A stretch of 64,000 nt of DNA from Alistipes sp. (GCA_017410165.1 JAFQRH010000019.1:124001-188000), one strand, 5' to 3'; counted from the first letter of the stretch, positions 53,456 through 62,815 are shown. Notes: generated by a model not told the origin, from the sequence alone. Translations and numbers: made by a program.

Positions 53456-56400
53456 ATGAAAACTTTAAAACAACTTTTCAGCGTAGTAGCGATTTGCTTT
53501 ACACTTGTGATTGGTTTCGCATCGTGTAATAGAGATCCTCAGGGAACTGATGATGGCGCGAACGTAGTTCCGTTCAGCATCACTTACAGTACCGGTGAGG
53601 CAGTTTGGAGTGAGACAGACCCACAGCCGCTGGTACTTAACAAACTCGGTGTCGGTACTACCGGTACCGTGCCTTACCTCGAAGTTTCGTCGAGCACCTA
53701 TTGGACGGTGTCGGTTGATGAGGCATCGAAGGAGTGGTTGACCGTATCGCCGCTTGGTGGTCCGGAGCCGGCACTCACTGTTACCAACGTCTATTTGACC
53801 TTGACTCCTAACGAGGGCGAGGACCGTACGGGTATTATTACCTTCACACAGTTGGGCAAGTCCTACACTGTTGAGGTTCAGCAGCGTGGTCCGCTTTCGA
53901 ACGCTAACGAGAGCCGTCTGGTATTCGTATCGGATAACTTCGGTGGCAAGAGCTTGAGCGAGAATACCGTTATCAAGTTCTACACCTTTGCAGGTGACGA
54001 TGGCGGTAAGTCGTACAACGGTATCGCAACTGCCGGTGACCTCTACGCTTATGCGTATGCCAGCTCGAACAATGTCTATGCATCGAAGGATGAGCCGTCG
54101 CAGAACTACTTCGACGTTCAGTTCGATCGCGAGGCATCGGGTGGTGCAAACATTATGTTGGATGGTGCGAGCCACTTCGACATTCGTAACTTCAACAACC
54201 AGGACAAGACCGACTTCTATCTCTCGTTTGGTGCGAAGAATAGCGACGGTCGTTTCCGCAAGCAGGATTTGAAACTCTACATCTCGCACGACAACAAGAA
54301 CTGGGCAGAGATGGATTACATCCACGCAGAGAGCAAGACCAACGACTGGACGCTCAATACGTTCGATTTCTCGATTGCTCCTAACGTGTCGAAGATTCTC
54401 TACTTCCGTTTCGAGAACGTTTCGGATGACGTATATCGTATCGACGATATCTTCTTCTCGGAGTACGATCCTTCGGACAACATCTTCCCTCTCATCGAGC
54501 AGGGTTCGGATATCATCGGTTTGCCTGTAAACTTCGCTTACAACGATTTGAAGCAGGGTGAGGTTAAGGGTGACAACTGGGAGGCATTCGGTATCGTTCT
54601 TTCGGATGAGTCGGGTGCTTACGATAAGGAGGAGCCAATTGACTTTGCAACTGCTGTATTGTCGGCTGCTAACGTTCAGTTCATCAGCGGTACCGAGGCA
54701 TCGCTTGTTTTGAAGCGTGCTGCTGGAGACGGTTTCCTCGTAACGGGTTCGTCGCCAAAGGTTACCGGTCAGTATGAGGGTGACTACTGGATTTGGACTA
54801 TCCCTGTACACAACGCTTCGGCTATGACCAACCTCGCTTGCGAGTTTACCTTTATGGGTACTGACGCAGGTGCGAAGTATCATATGTTCGAGTGGGCACA
54901 GTGTACTGCTGACGAGTACACTCTTGTAGGTGCTCCTATCACAATGCGTTCGAACGATGAGAAGGATGCTTTCTACGATTCGCTCGACTGGACGCAGTGG
55001 AATCCTATCACTATCGATGTTCCTAATGATGAGGACCTTCCAAAGAACTCGTCGGGTATTCCTGTTGGTTCGGCTTCGTCGCCGGCAGGTTACTGGAAGG
55101 GTCAGATTACTTACTCGGATGGCTTCAAGGGCGGTAAGAGCTCGAAGCAGGTTACGACCGACCCGGATAAGCTCATCATCACCTTCCCTGATGCAATGGA
55201 GGATGGTTACTACTTTATGCGTCTGCGTGCGGTTTCGAACCTCACTTGCGGTCCTTGTAACTCGACTACTTTCCAGCGTATCAACAAGGTTGACCACAAC
55301 GGTACCAACTACCTCCGCCAGACTGCACGCTTCTCGTTTGCAGGTTGCGGCCAGCAGGTAGAGTCTGATGGTGGTTACAGAATGCTCGCAATCATCCAGG
55401 ATCTCGGTGCAAACCAGAACTACAATGGTGGTGATGTAGTATTCTCGAGCAAGGCCCTTATGGGTGTTTATGCAGGTTCGACCAACAACCTCCAAGCAAC
55501 TACAACGGGTAACAACCAGTTCGTAGGTGTTTGCCCAGAGCCACAGGAGAACAAGCCAATCTACGTATATAGCCCATACGATGCGTCGAACGACAGCAAG
55601 ACGGGTGATATCGTTGTTTCGGTTCCTACCGAGCAGCGTCTGACCTCGGGTGCTCTCGTTGCCGATAGCGCACCGTTCATTCAGGTAAACACTCAGACCT
55701 TCCGTACCACTCGTGCTATCCGTTGCGATATGAAGATGGTTTCGGCTTTGGCACAGTTCAATGTTTACTCGAAGAAGCAGGTTAACGATAAGTTGTCGAA
55801 GATTGTTCTTCGCGGTACCAATATCGCAGGTTCGCACACTTACAACATCTACTCGAAGGATGACGTAGGTCCGCTCAACCCAACCGGTATGATTACTGCA
55901 ACCGCTGACAAGGCGATTACGATTACGACCGATAAGTACAACCCTGCAACTACCTATATGGGTGTTTGGGAAGGTACTCACACGATAACAGCCGAGATTT
56001 ATGCAGGTGCTTACTACTATGTAGTTCCACTTCCGGAGGCAGTATTCGAGAAGGGTAAGGTTACTCTGTATGAGATTTGCCTTGACGAATACGAGAAGTT
56101 CCTCGCTCCTGATGTAGAGATTACGGGTATCGACTCTGGTGAGAAGTTCTTGCAGTTTGCAACTGACCTCGCAGCAGGTAAGACGGGTGACGATATGTTG
56201 AAGTATCGTAACCTCGACGGTGACTACGGTTTCGTAGCAACCGAGGCAAACGGCGGCTATATCGATATGGCTAATATCAATATGGACAACTGGCCAGACC
56301 TCATCCTCAATGAGAACTTCAATGGTGGTGGTGTACCTATCAAGAACCTCACTATCAACAAGGTTTATAAGTCGCTCTTCAAGAACGTCCTCTACGGCAA

Positions 56401-57931
56401 TACCGTATCGAACGTGGTAATCGACGAGAGCTGTACGCTCAACGTTGACCTCTCGATTCCGGTAGGCGATGCACAGACTTGGGCATTCCTCGTAGGTGGT
56501 GGTGTTATCACCGAGGACGCAGCAAAGCACATTGCAACCGGTAACGTGGAGAACTGTACAAGCTACGGTACGGTTAACATCTTTGGTGACCACTGTAACG
56601 ATAACATCTATGTAGGTGCATTCGTAGGTCAGGCATCGGGTGCTAACTCGGATCTCGACGAGACATCGCACATCTCGAACTGTAAGAACTACGGTAAGAT
56701 CTATTTACACGATATTACCCAGGGCAACAGTCCTGAGGGCGCGAACGGCGCTGTTATGTCGCACGCATACTATCGTTACACCACTGTCGGTGGTTTCGTA
56801 GGTCGTGCAGCAGCTTACGAGGTAACCAACTGCCAGAACTATGGTGAGATCGTAATGGAGAATGTTGACCGTCACATCGGTACGTTCTACATCGGTGCAA
56901 TCGCAGGTTATGCAACCAACCGTGTGGATACCAACATTACCAATATGTTCGGTAACATCAACAACTGTCAGAACTATGGTGAGATTAAGGTCGGTGAGCC
57001 GGGCAAACCTTGTACTGTTCACACCTTCGCACTCTCGGGTGGTGTAGGTCGTACGCAGTGGGCTAACCTCACGAAGCTTACCAACAACGCTGACATCACG
57101 GTTTACGCTATCCACTACGACCCATTCTATACGGGTGAGTACACCAATAAGAATTGGGCGACTGAGATCGCGGGTACAACCAATGCTATCGACTACTTCT
57201 GCGTAGGTGGTTTGTTGTGCTTCACTCAGTGTAACATCGCCGTAGGTTGCGAGAACACGTTCCTCATCAACAACGGTAACATCTATGTAGAGTGCGACAC
57301 TACTGCAACCCAGCTCGACGAGGGCTCGATGCGCTATGCCGACAACTGCGGTATCTGCGTCGGTGGTTCGGTAGCAAGTGCAGGTGCTAACGCATACAAC
57401 CCTCACTACAACTCTTGCTCGAACTCGGGTAACGTAACCTTGAAGTCGAACAAGGCATCGGCTGAGGCATTCCTCGGTGGTGTGATGGGTAAGATGGCGT
57501 CGAACCGTTACACAGCTGACTACGTATTCTACGTAAACGGTAGCTCGAATGTAGGTAAGGTTGAGTTCATCACTGACAATCCGGAGACTGTTATTGCACA
57601 CGTCGGTGGTGTCTGCGGTTCGCTCATCTACGGTGAGTTGAAGTCGGATATCAACGGTGGTGCAGTTATCAGCCAGTCGACTCACCCTCAGTCGTCTATC
57701 GGTGCAATCCTCGGTACGCAGCACTTCTCGTCGATTGGTACTGCTTGTACTTTGGAGCACGCAGTTGTAATCGAGACTCCTGCTGTCGGTGGTTCGGTTA
57801 ATGGCGTAACCATCAACACAGAGAACTTCGCAGATTACATCTACGGCAATAACCGACTCGTAGATGATGGTGGTGTAAGTAGCAAACTTATCCACACGAA
57901 GGAGCCGGCATACTTCAACTACCAGCCATAG
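53456..57931 (+). CDS. Giant modular lipoprotein: BACON, jellyroll, fimbrillin-like and GLUG-type repeats
   Basis: A 1,491-residue lipoprotein (lipobox FASC, Cys24). Modules by position: BACON-like (about 40-145, EEVSSSTYWTVSV-like strand then DRTGIITFTQLGKSYTVEVQQ), a jellyroll typical of ligand-binding domains (about 150-345, RLVFVSDNFGGKSLSEN), a second beta-sandwich (about 350-480), a fimbrillin-like central region (about 540-930, FRTTRAIRCDMKMVSALAQF), and a repeat-rich C-terminus (about 960-1440) of GLUG-type units in which NCQNYGEI alternates with VGGFVGRAA. The repeats predict a right-handed beta-helix. It follows the phosphoesterase by 18 bases and ends the operon. Ligand or adhesive function is inferred. 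Confidence 0.85.
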   Translation: MKTLKQLFSVVAICFTLVIGFASCNRDPQGTDDGANVVPFSITYSTGEAVWSETDPQPLVLNKLGVGTTGTVPYLEVSSSTYWTVSVDEASKEWLTVSPLGGPEPALTVTNVYLTLTPNEGEDRTGIITFTQLGKSYTVEVQQRGPLSNANESRLVFVSDNFGGKSLSENTVIKFYTFAGDDGGKSYNGIATAGDLYAYAYASSNNVYASKDEPSQNYFDVQFDREASGGANIMLDGASHFDIRNFNNQDKTDFYLSFGAKNSDGRFRKQDLKLYISHDNKNWAEMDYIHAESKTNDWTLNTFDFSIAPNVSKILYFRFENVSDDVYRIDDIFFSEYDPSDNIFPLIEQGSDIIGLPVNFAYNDLKQGEVKGDNWEAFGIVLSDESGAYDKEEPIDFATAVLSAANVQFISGTEASLVLKRAAGDGFLVTGSSPKVTGQYEGDYWIWTIPVHNASAMTNLACEFTFMGTDAGAKYHMFEWAQCTADEYTLVGAPITMRSNDEKDAFYDSLDWTQWNPITIDVPNDEDLPKNSSGIPVGSASSPAGYWKGQITYSDGFKGGKSSKQVTTDPDKLIITFPDAMEDGYYFMRLRAVSNLTCGPCNSTTFQRINKVDHNGTNYLRQTARFSFAGCGQQVESDGGYRMLAIIQDLGANQNYNGGDVVFSSKALMGVYAGSTNNLQATTTGNNQFVGVCPEPQENKPIYVYSPYDASNDSKTGDIVVSVPTEQRLTSGALVADSAPFIQVNTQTFRTTRAIRCDMKMVSALAQFNVYSKKQVNDKLSKIVLRGTNIAGSHTYNIYSKDDVGPLNPTGMITATADKAITITTDKYNPATTYMGVWEGTHTITAEIYAGAYYYVVPLPEAVFEKGKVTLYEICLDEYEKFLAPDVEITGIDSGEKFLQFATDLAAGKTGDDMLKYRNLDGDYGFVATEANGGYIDMANINMDNWPDLILNENFNGGGVPIKNLTINKVYKSLFKNVLYGNTVSNVVIDESCTLNVDLSIPVGDAQTWAFLVGGGVITEDAAKHIATGNVENCTSYGTVNIFGDHCNDNIYVGAFVGQASGANSDLDETSHISNCKNYGKIYLHDITQGNSPEGANGAVMSHAYYRYTTVGGFVGRAAAYEVTNCQNYGEIVMENVDRHIGTFYIGAIAGYATNRVDTNITNMFGNINNCQNYGEIKVGEPGKPCTVHTFALSGGVGRTQWANLTKLTNNADITVYAIHYDPFYTGEYTNKNWATEIAGTTNAIDYFCVGGLLCFTQCNIAVGCENTFLINNGNIYVECDTTATQLDEGSMRYADNCGICVGGSVASAGANAYNPHYNSCSNSGNVTLKSNKASAEAFLGGVMGKMASNRYTADYVFYVNGSSNVGKVEFITDNPETVIAHVGGVCGSLIYGELKSDINGGAVISQSTHPQSSIGAILGTQHFSSIGTACTLEHAVVIETPAVGGSVNGVTINTENFADYIYGNNRLVDDGGVSSKLIHTKEPAYFNYQP

Positions 57932-57959
57932 TAGCAGGTAGGGAAGATATAATATCCCG

Positions 57960-57998
57960 AAAAGGGCGACTCTCCGCAAGGAGGGTCGCTCTTTTTTT
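57960..57998 (+). terminator. Terminator of the SusC/SusD operon
   Basis: AAGGGCGACTCTCC and GGAGGGTCGCTCTT pair around GCAA, with one or two mismatches, followed by a run of seven T. Confidence 0.85.
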
Positions 57999-58033
57999 GC
58001 GCATTGAGGGGTGATTATGCACGAGTTTTTTTG

Positions 58034-58041
58034 TATCTTTG
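58034..58041 (+). promoter_or_regulatory. -7 box for the NhaC-type antiporter
   Basis: TAtcTTTG, 25 bases before the ATG; no ideal TTG upstream. A second TAtcTTTG (58056-58063) is too close to the start to be used. Confidence 0.5.
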
Positions 58042-58066
58042 AACCTCGAACTAAATATCTTTGATA

Positions 58067-59362
58067 ATGAAGAATAACTCGTTGCGCGGAGCATTGGCCT
58101 TGACGCCTATCGTGGTACTGCTTGCGGTCTATTTGGCGGGAGCGTTGCTTGCAGGCGACTTCTACCGCATACCGATAAGCGTAAGTTTCGTTGTGGCGGT
58201 CATATATGCCATTTCATTGCTTCGTGGCTATAATTTCCAGGAGCGCATCGGACTCTTCTCGCAGGGTGCTGCCAATCCGGATATAATGTATATGGTCTGG
58301 ATATTCTGCTTGGCGGGCATCTTCGCCTCGTCGGCAAAGGCGATGGGGGCGGTGGATGCTACGGTAGCCCTCACGCTGCGATTTGTGCCAAGCGCATACC
58401 TGCCTGCCGGAATCTTCGTCGCTGCGTGCTTCGTCTCGATGGCAATCGGCACGTCGGTCGGTACGATTGTCGCACTTACGCCCGTTGTGACGGCTATGGC
58501 TACGGCGTTGGGTTGCGATGTGGCGTGGTTGGTTGCGATAGTTGTTGGTGGTGCGTTCTTCGGCGACAATCTGTCGTTCATCTCCGATACGACAATCGCG
58601 GCGACGCAGAGTCAGGGTTGCCGAATGAAGGATAAGTTCCGTACTAACTTCGTGCTGGCCCTGCCGGCGGCACTCGCAACGCTCGCACTCTACCTCTTCG
58701 GCGAAGGGATGGAGGGCGCAGTGGCGATGACGCAGTCGGCGGAGTGGTTTAGGGCTGTGCCATATCTGCTCGTTATCATCTTGGCATTGGTGGGCGTAAA
58801 TGTGTTGGTGGTGCTGTTGGTCGGTATTGTTGTGACCGATGCAATCGGGCTTATGGCGGGCGATGGCTTTACGATGTTGTCTGTGTTTGAGTCGGCAGGC
58901 GAGGGGCTTTCGTCGATGTGCGAACTGATTTTGGTTACGCTATTTGCCGGCGGATTGATGAATCTCGTACGTGCGGCAGGTGGTTTCGAATTCCTGACAC
59001 GTGCTCTGACGCGCCGTATTAAGGGCCGTCGCGGTGCCGAGGCGGTCATCGCGTTGCTCACTGCACTGACCAACCTCTGTACGGCAAATAATACGATTGC
59101 CATCCTGACAATGGGCTCTATTGCACGCGACCTCTCGCAGCGATATGGCGTGGCGGCTCGCAAGAGTGCTTCGCTGATGGATACCGCCTCGTGCGTGGTG
59201 CAGGGCATTATCCCTTACGGTGCGCAACTACTGATGGCGTCGGGCCTGGCGTCGGTCTCGCCCGTGGCGATTATTCCGCATCTGTACTATCCGATGGCTC
59301 TCGGCGTGATGGTCGTTTTCGCCATTTTGTTCAATTTTCCGCGTACAGAGCGCACCGAATAG
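58067..59362 (+). CDS. NhaC-type Na+/H+ antiporter
   Basis: A 431-residue inner-membrane transporter with about 11-12 helices. NhaC-family signatures are ATGTSVGT-like SMAIGTSVGTIVALTPV, GGAFFGDNLSFISDTTIAATQSQG and NNTIAILTMGSIARDLSQ. It exchanges Na+ (or another cation) for H+, although some family members move organic acids such as malate and lactate instead. The ATG at 58067 is used; an in-frame TTG six bases upstream is less likely. It sits between the SusCD operon and the fimbrillin-nuclease gene with its own promoter, so it need not be functionally linked. Confidence 0.88.
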   Translation: MKNNSLRGALALTPIVVLLAVYLAGALLAGDFYRIPISVSFVVAVIYAISLLRGYNFQERIGLFSQGAANPDIMYMVWIFCLAGIFASSAKAMGAVDATVALTLRFVPSAYLPAGIFVAACFVSMAIGTSVGTIVALTPVVTAMATALGCDVAWLVAIVVGGAFFGDNLSFISDTTIAATQSQGCRMKDKFRTNFVLALPAALATLALYLFGEGMEGAVAMTQSAEWFRAVPYLLVIILALVGVNVLVVLLVGIVVTDAIGLMAGDGFTMLSVFESAGEGLSSMCELILVTLFAGGLMNLVRAAGGFEFLTRALTRRIKGRRGAEAVIALLTALTNLCTANNTIAILTMGSIARDLSQRYGVAARKSASLMDTASCVVQGIIPYGAQLLMASGLASVSPVAIIPHLYYPMALGVMVVFAILFNFPRTERTE

Positions 59363-59404
59363 CGTTTTTTTTGGTGGAAAGACCGATTCTTCATAATAAA
59401 TTTG

Positions 59405-59412
59405 TACCTTTG
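59405..59412 (+). promoter_or_regulatory. -7 box for the fimbrillin-nuclease gene
   Basis: TAccTTTG, 74 bases before the ATG; no TTG at ideal spacing. Confidence 0.5.
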
Positions 59413-59473
59413 TATAATTTCCACCCGACCCGACGGAGAGGGGTGTGACGTAAAAGTGTAAAACATAATTTTC

Positions 59474-59479
59474 GGAGGA
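59474..59479 (+). promoter_or_regulatory. Shine-Dalgarno-like GGAGGA before the fimbrillin-nuclease gene
   Basis: GGAGGA lies 7 bases before the ATG at 59487, the classical distance. Bacteroidetes ribosomes hide their anti-Shine-Dalgarno sequence, and most genes in this window lack such a motif, so it stands out. Confidence 0.6.
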
Positions 59480-59486
59480 TACCGCA

Positions 59487-62400
59487 ATGCGAAAATTCTA
59501 TCAATATGTAGTGCTGCTTGCTGCCGTTGTTATGGCGGCTTGCGATAGTGATACGACGACCGACAACGAGCGATTGCCAAACGTGCCATTGACCTTCCGC
59601 GCAGAGATGAATGCCTGCCCGAATGACCGTGTCTCGATTGAGGATAATTGCTATCATTGGGTTGGCGACGAGACGCTGGGCGTATATGTTGCATCGGCGA
59701 CACCGACGCGCAACGCCAAGACCTCGGTGACACTCGATGAATCGGGCGTGGCGTATTGCTCGACCACCGTCAATGAGTTTGCGGCGGCGGATGTTATGTA
59801 TCTCTATATGCCTTATTCGCAGGCGAATAACACGGCAGATGCTACGGCTGCTCGGATGTGTATCCCATCCGAGCAGAGCGTCGAGGCGGCGGGTGAGCTG
59901 TGTGGCGATGCGATGCCGATGGTCGGCAATCCATACCTGCTCTCGGAGGGCGAACAGGCCGCTCCTGTGCGCGTACGTCCGCTCGGAGGCCTGCTCTGCT
60001 TCAATCTCTACGCTTCGGGCAACTACGCGGGCGAGAACGTGGTGTCGGTATCCTATTCGACCACAACACCACTTGCCGGCGATTTTACGGCCGATTTAAC
60101 TGCCGGTCTGCTGACGATTACGGGCTACGATGAGAAGTGCGTTACCGTTACGCTGGATGAGCCATATACGCTTGGCAGCGTGAAGAGTGCCGCCGAGCCG
60201 ATATATATGGTGGTGGCTCCGGGCGACTATGTGGGCGAAATAGTTGTGACGACCGACAAGGCGGAGTATCGCTACGACTACTCGCGCACGGTTGAGCGAA
60301 ATAAGTACTACAACGTAAACGCCAACCTCTCGTCGTGTGGCGACCGTACCGAGTTCTCGACTACGCAGACGGCAATGCTGACCTACGAGGAGGCGCACGC
60401 CTCTGTTTCGGGCTATAACAAACCGACGACATACACCAACACCTACGGCGAGTGGACGATTTGCTGCTACGATAACAGCGCATTCCAGATTAACGACGGC
60501 AAGGTGGCATATATCGGCACGCCGGAGTTCTCGGGTGCAATCTCGGCTATCGACCTTACCTTCAAGACTTCGTTCAGTGGCTCTATCTACCTCTGTACCG
60601 AGTCCGGCTCGACAACCGAGAAGGGTATTGTGCAGACCGAAGCGGGTCCGGGCAAAACCTCGATGAGCATCACGCTCGACAACCCGACCGCCTACAAGCA
60701 ACTCTTTATCCGCTCGGAGGGCGTATGCTATATTACATCCGTTACGGTAACCTACGGCGGTCTGCCTTCGTCGGGTGGTGGTACCGAGCCGGAGCCCGAG
60801 CCGGAGGTTGCACCGACATTTATTTTGGGTACTCCGACTACGACCGGCGTAACGGCGTCGGGTGCGAAGGATGGCCGTGCGCAACTCTCTGCCGAGATAA
60901 CATATACGGGCAAGCAGACCATCACCGAAACGGGTATCGCATATAAGACGACTACCACCTCCGATTATACGTTCGTATCGTGTGGCACGACGCTCTCGCC
61001 ATCCACTACGCTGACGGCACTTGCAGCCGGCTCGTACAACTACTACGCGTATGCGGTTATCGGCTCGACAACCTACCAGAGCGATGCTTCGACCTTCGTC
61101 ATTGAGGCATACTCCGCACCGGCAGACGAGTTCGTAGCAACGCTGACATTCGAGGAGGCGCAGAGCTATGTTTCGGGTTACGACTCGCCACAAACCTACA
61201 CCAATGCTTATGGCGCGTGGACGATTTGTTGTCATAAGACCAACTTCCAACTCAATGGTGGCAAGGTGGCATATATCGGTACTCCGGTCTTCGCCTCGCC
61301 AATTCGTAAGGTGAAACTCGACTTCTCGGAGTCATATACGGGCAAATTGTACCTCTGCACCGAAAAGGGCGCGAAGACCGCTACGGGTGTGGTCAAGACC
61401 TTCAACGGTGGAGGCGATACGGCAACGTGCGAAATTACGGATGCCGACTATAAGCAACTCTACCTGCGTTCGGAGAACTGCGCACGCATCACCGCCATCA
61501 CTATCACTTGCGGCGGTAGCGTAACGACGCCGGACGTAGATACTACCTCCGAGCCATCGTTCTCGTCGCTCCGAGCCGCAGTGACGCCGGCTACTTCGGC
61601 AGCCAAGGCGGACGGTAAGGCAACGCTCTCGGCTTCGATTACCTATACGGGTACGGCAACCGTATCCGAGACGGGCTTCGGCTACCGACTCTCGACCGGC
61701 GCATCGTTTACGAGCATATCGTGCGGTACGTCGCTCTCGCCATCTGCATCGCTCACTTCGCTTGCCGTTGGCTCGTACACCTACTATGCGTACGCTATCG
61801 TTGACGGTGTGACCTATAAGAGTGGCGAGACGTCGTTCACGATTGCCGACTCGTCGGTTGTGCCGCAGAGCAAATTCGCGTGGGCGGAGTTGCCGGTGAT
61901 GTACGATACGGACGATAACGGCGTATGCGATAAGGATAATACGCTCTACTACGCCTCGCATCTCTGCGCCGGTGGCGAGAAGAATGCCCAGCGTACGGGT
62001 ACGGCGCGTAACTTTACGGTATGTTATAGCAGCAAATATATCTGTCCGCTGTGGGTTGCAGCACCACGCCACTCGATGTATGTCGGTGGCTCGGGTCGTA
62101 ACGACTCGTATAAGGTCGATCCGAAGATTCCGAGCGGCGTGCAGTATAGCAGCAAGGATACGGGTGGCGGTTGCAATAAGGGCCATATGGTCGGCTCGGC
62201 CGAGCGTACGTCGTCGGTGGCTACCAACAAGCAGGTATTCTACTACTCGAACATCGCTCCGCAGTACTCCGATACGTTTAATACGGGCGGTGGTGCGTGG
62301 AACAACCTCGAAGACTACGTGGACGGTCTGGTCTGCTCCGATACGCTCTATACGGTCATTGGTTGCTACTTCGACTCGTTCTCGAAGAATGGTGCATCGG

Positions 62401-62696
62401 CTTCGCCATCGAAGATATCGTTCGGTGGTCGTAGCAACGTGTCGTGCCCTACGATGTTCTACTACGCTCTGCTCCGCACCAAGAAGGGTAACACGGGCAA
62501 ACGTGTTCAGGATTGTTCGGCAGACGAGTTGCAGTGCGTGGCATTTACCATCTGCCACAAGATGACAAAGGGTCACAAGCCGGCAGCCGGCGATATGATG
62601 TCCATCAGCGACCTCGAAGCACTGACCGGTGTTAAGTATTTCCCGAATGTGCCGAATGCGCCGAAGGGGACGTTTACGGCGTCGGATTGGCTGTAA
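59487..62696 (+). CDS. Fimbrillin-like lipoprotein fused to a DNA/RNA non-specific endonuclease
   Basis: A 1,069-residue lipoprotein (lipobox MAAC, Cys19, then DSD). Layout: fimbrillin-like domain (about 25-285; APGDYVGEIVVTTDKAEY near its end); module A (about 295-435); module B (about 445-550); a second A (about 553-680) and second B (about 690-795) closely similar to the first pair; and a C-terminal NUC1 (DNA/RNA non-specific endonuclease) domain (about 800-1050). Its active-site H900 lies in CNKGHMVGSAERTSS, with N922 (SNIAPQYSD) and E942 (NNLEDY). The usual DRGH signature is NKGH here. The family digests DNA and RNA without sequence preference using Mg2+. Likely surface-anchored; target unknown. 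Confidence 0.88.
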   Translation: MRKFYQYVVLLAAVVMAACDSDTTTDNERLPNVPLTFRAEMNACPNDRVSIEDNCYHWVGDETLGVYVASATPTRNAKTSVTLDESGVAYCSTTVNEFAAADVMYLYMPYSQANNTADATAARMCIPSEQSVEAAGELCGDAMPMVGNPYLLSEGEQAAPVRVRPLGGLLCFNLYASGNYAGENVVSVSYSTTTPLAGDFTADLTAGLLTITGYDEKCVTVTLDEPYTLGSVKSAAEPIYMVVAPGDYVGEIVVTTDKAEYRYDYSRTVERNKYYNVNANLSSCGDRTEFSTTQTAMLTYEEAHASVSGYNKPTTYTNTYGEWTICCYDNSAFQINDGKVAYIGTPEFSGAISAIDLTFKTSFSGSIYLCTESGSTTEKGIVQTEAGPGKTSMSITLDNPTAYKQLFIRSEGVCYITSVTVTYGGLPSSGGGTEPEPEPEVAPTFILGTPTTTGVTASGAKDGRAQLSAEITYTGKQTITETGIAYKTTTTSDYTFVSCGTTLSPSTTLTALAAGSYNYYAYAVIGSTTYQSDASTFVIEAYSAPADEFVATLTFEEAQSYVSGYDSPQTYTNAYGAWTICCHKTNFQLNGGKVAYIGTPVFASPIRKVKLDFSESYTGKLYLCTEKGAKTATGVVKTFNGGGDTATCEITDADYKQLYLRSENCARITAITITCGGSVTTPDVDTTSEPSFSSLRAAVTPATSAAKADGKATLSASITYTGTATVSETGFGYRLSTGASFTSISCGTSLSPSASLTSLAVGSYTYYAYAIVDGVTYKSGETSFTIADSSVVPQSKFAWAELPVMYDTDDNGVCDKDNTLYYASHLCAGGEKNAQRTGTARNFTVCYSSKYICPLWVAAPRHSMYVGGSGRNDSYKVDPKIPSGVQYSSKDTGGGCNKGHMVGSAERTSSVATNKQVFYYSNIAPQYSDTFNTGGGAWNNLEDYVDGLVCSDTLYTVIGCYFDSFSKNGASASPSKISFGGRSNVSCPTMFYYALLRTKKGNTGKRVQDCSADELQCVAFTICHKMTKGHKPAAGDMMSISDLEALTGVKYFPNVPNAPKGTFTASDWL

Positions 62697-62710
62697 AATT
62701 GATTTTATGT

Positions 62711-62810
62711 GGTGTTTACGGCCGCTACCCCGCTTGTCGGCAAAGGGTAGTACGCGCAGTACAACCCTTCGCCTCCAATCAGGGCGAGCGTTGTAAACCC
62801 TCGCCTAAAA
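62711..62810. repeat. Interspersed palindromic repeat, copy C
   Basis: The same element as 42702-42946 about 20 kb away: GTTTACGGCCGCT at the left, the core GGGTAGTAC-GCGCA-GTACAACCC, then CTTCGCCTCCAATC and GGGCGAGCGTTGTAAACCC. The 62697-62914 gap holds only this, the tandem repeat and a terminator. Confidence 0.87.
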
Positions 62811-62815
62811 AGATA

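Noticed and set aside
53465..56671. A 1,068-codon open frame opposite the giant lipoprotein
   Set aside because: It is an antisense shadow: the sense protein has a lipobox, known domains and operon spacing, and the antisense frame shows Cys/Val/Arg-rich sequence with no family features.
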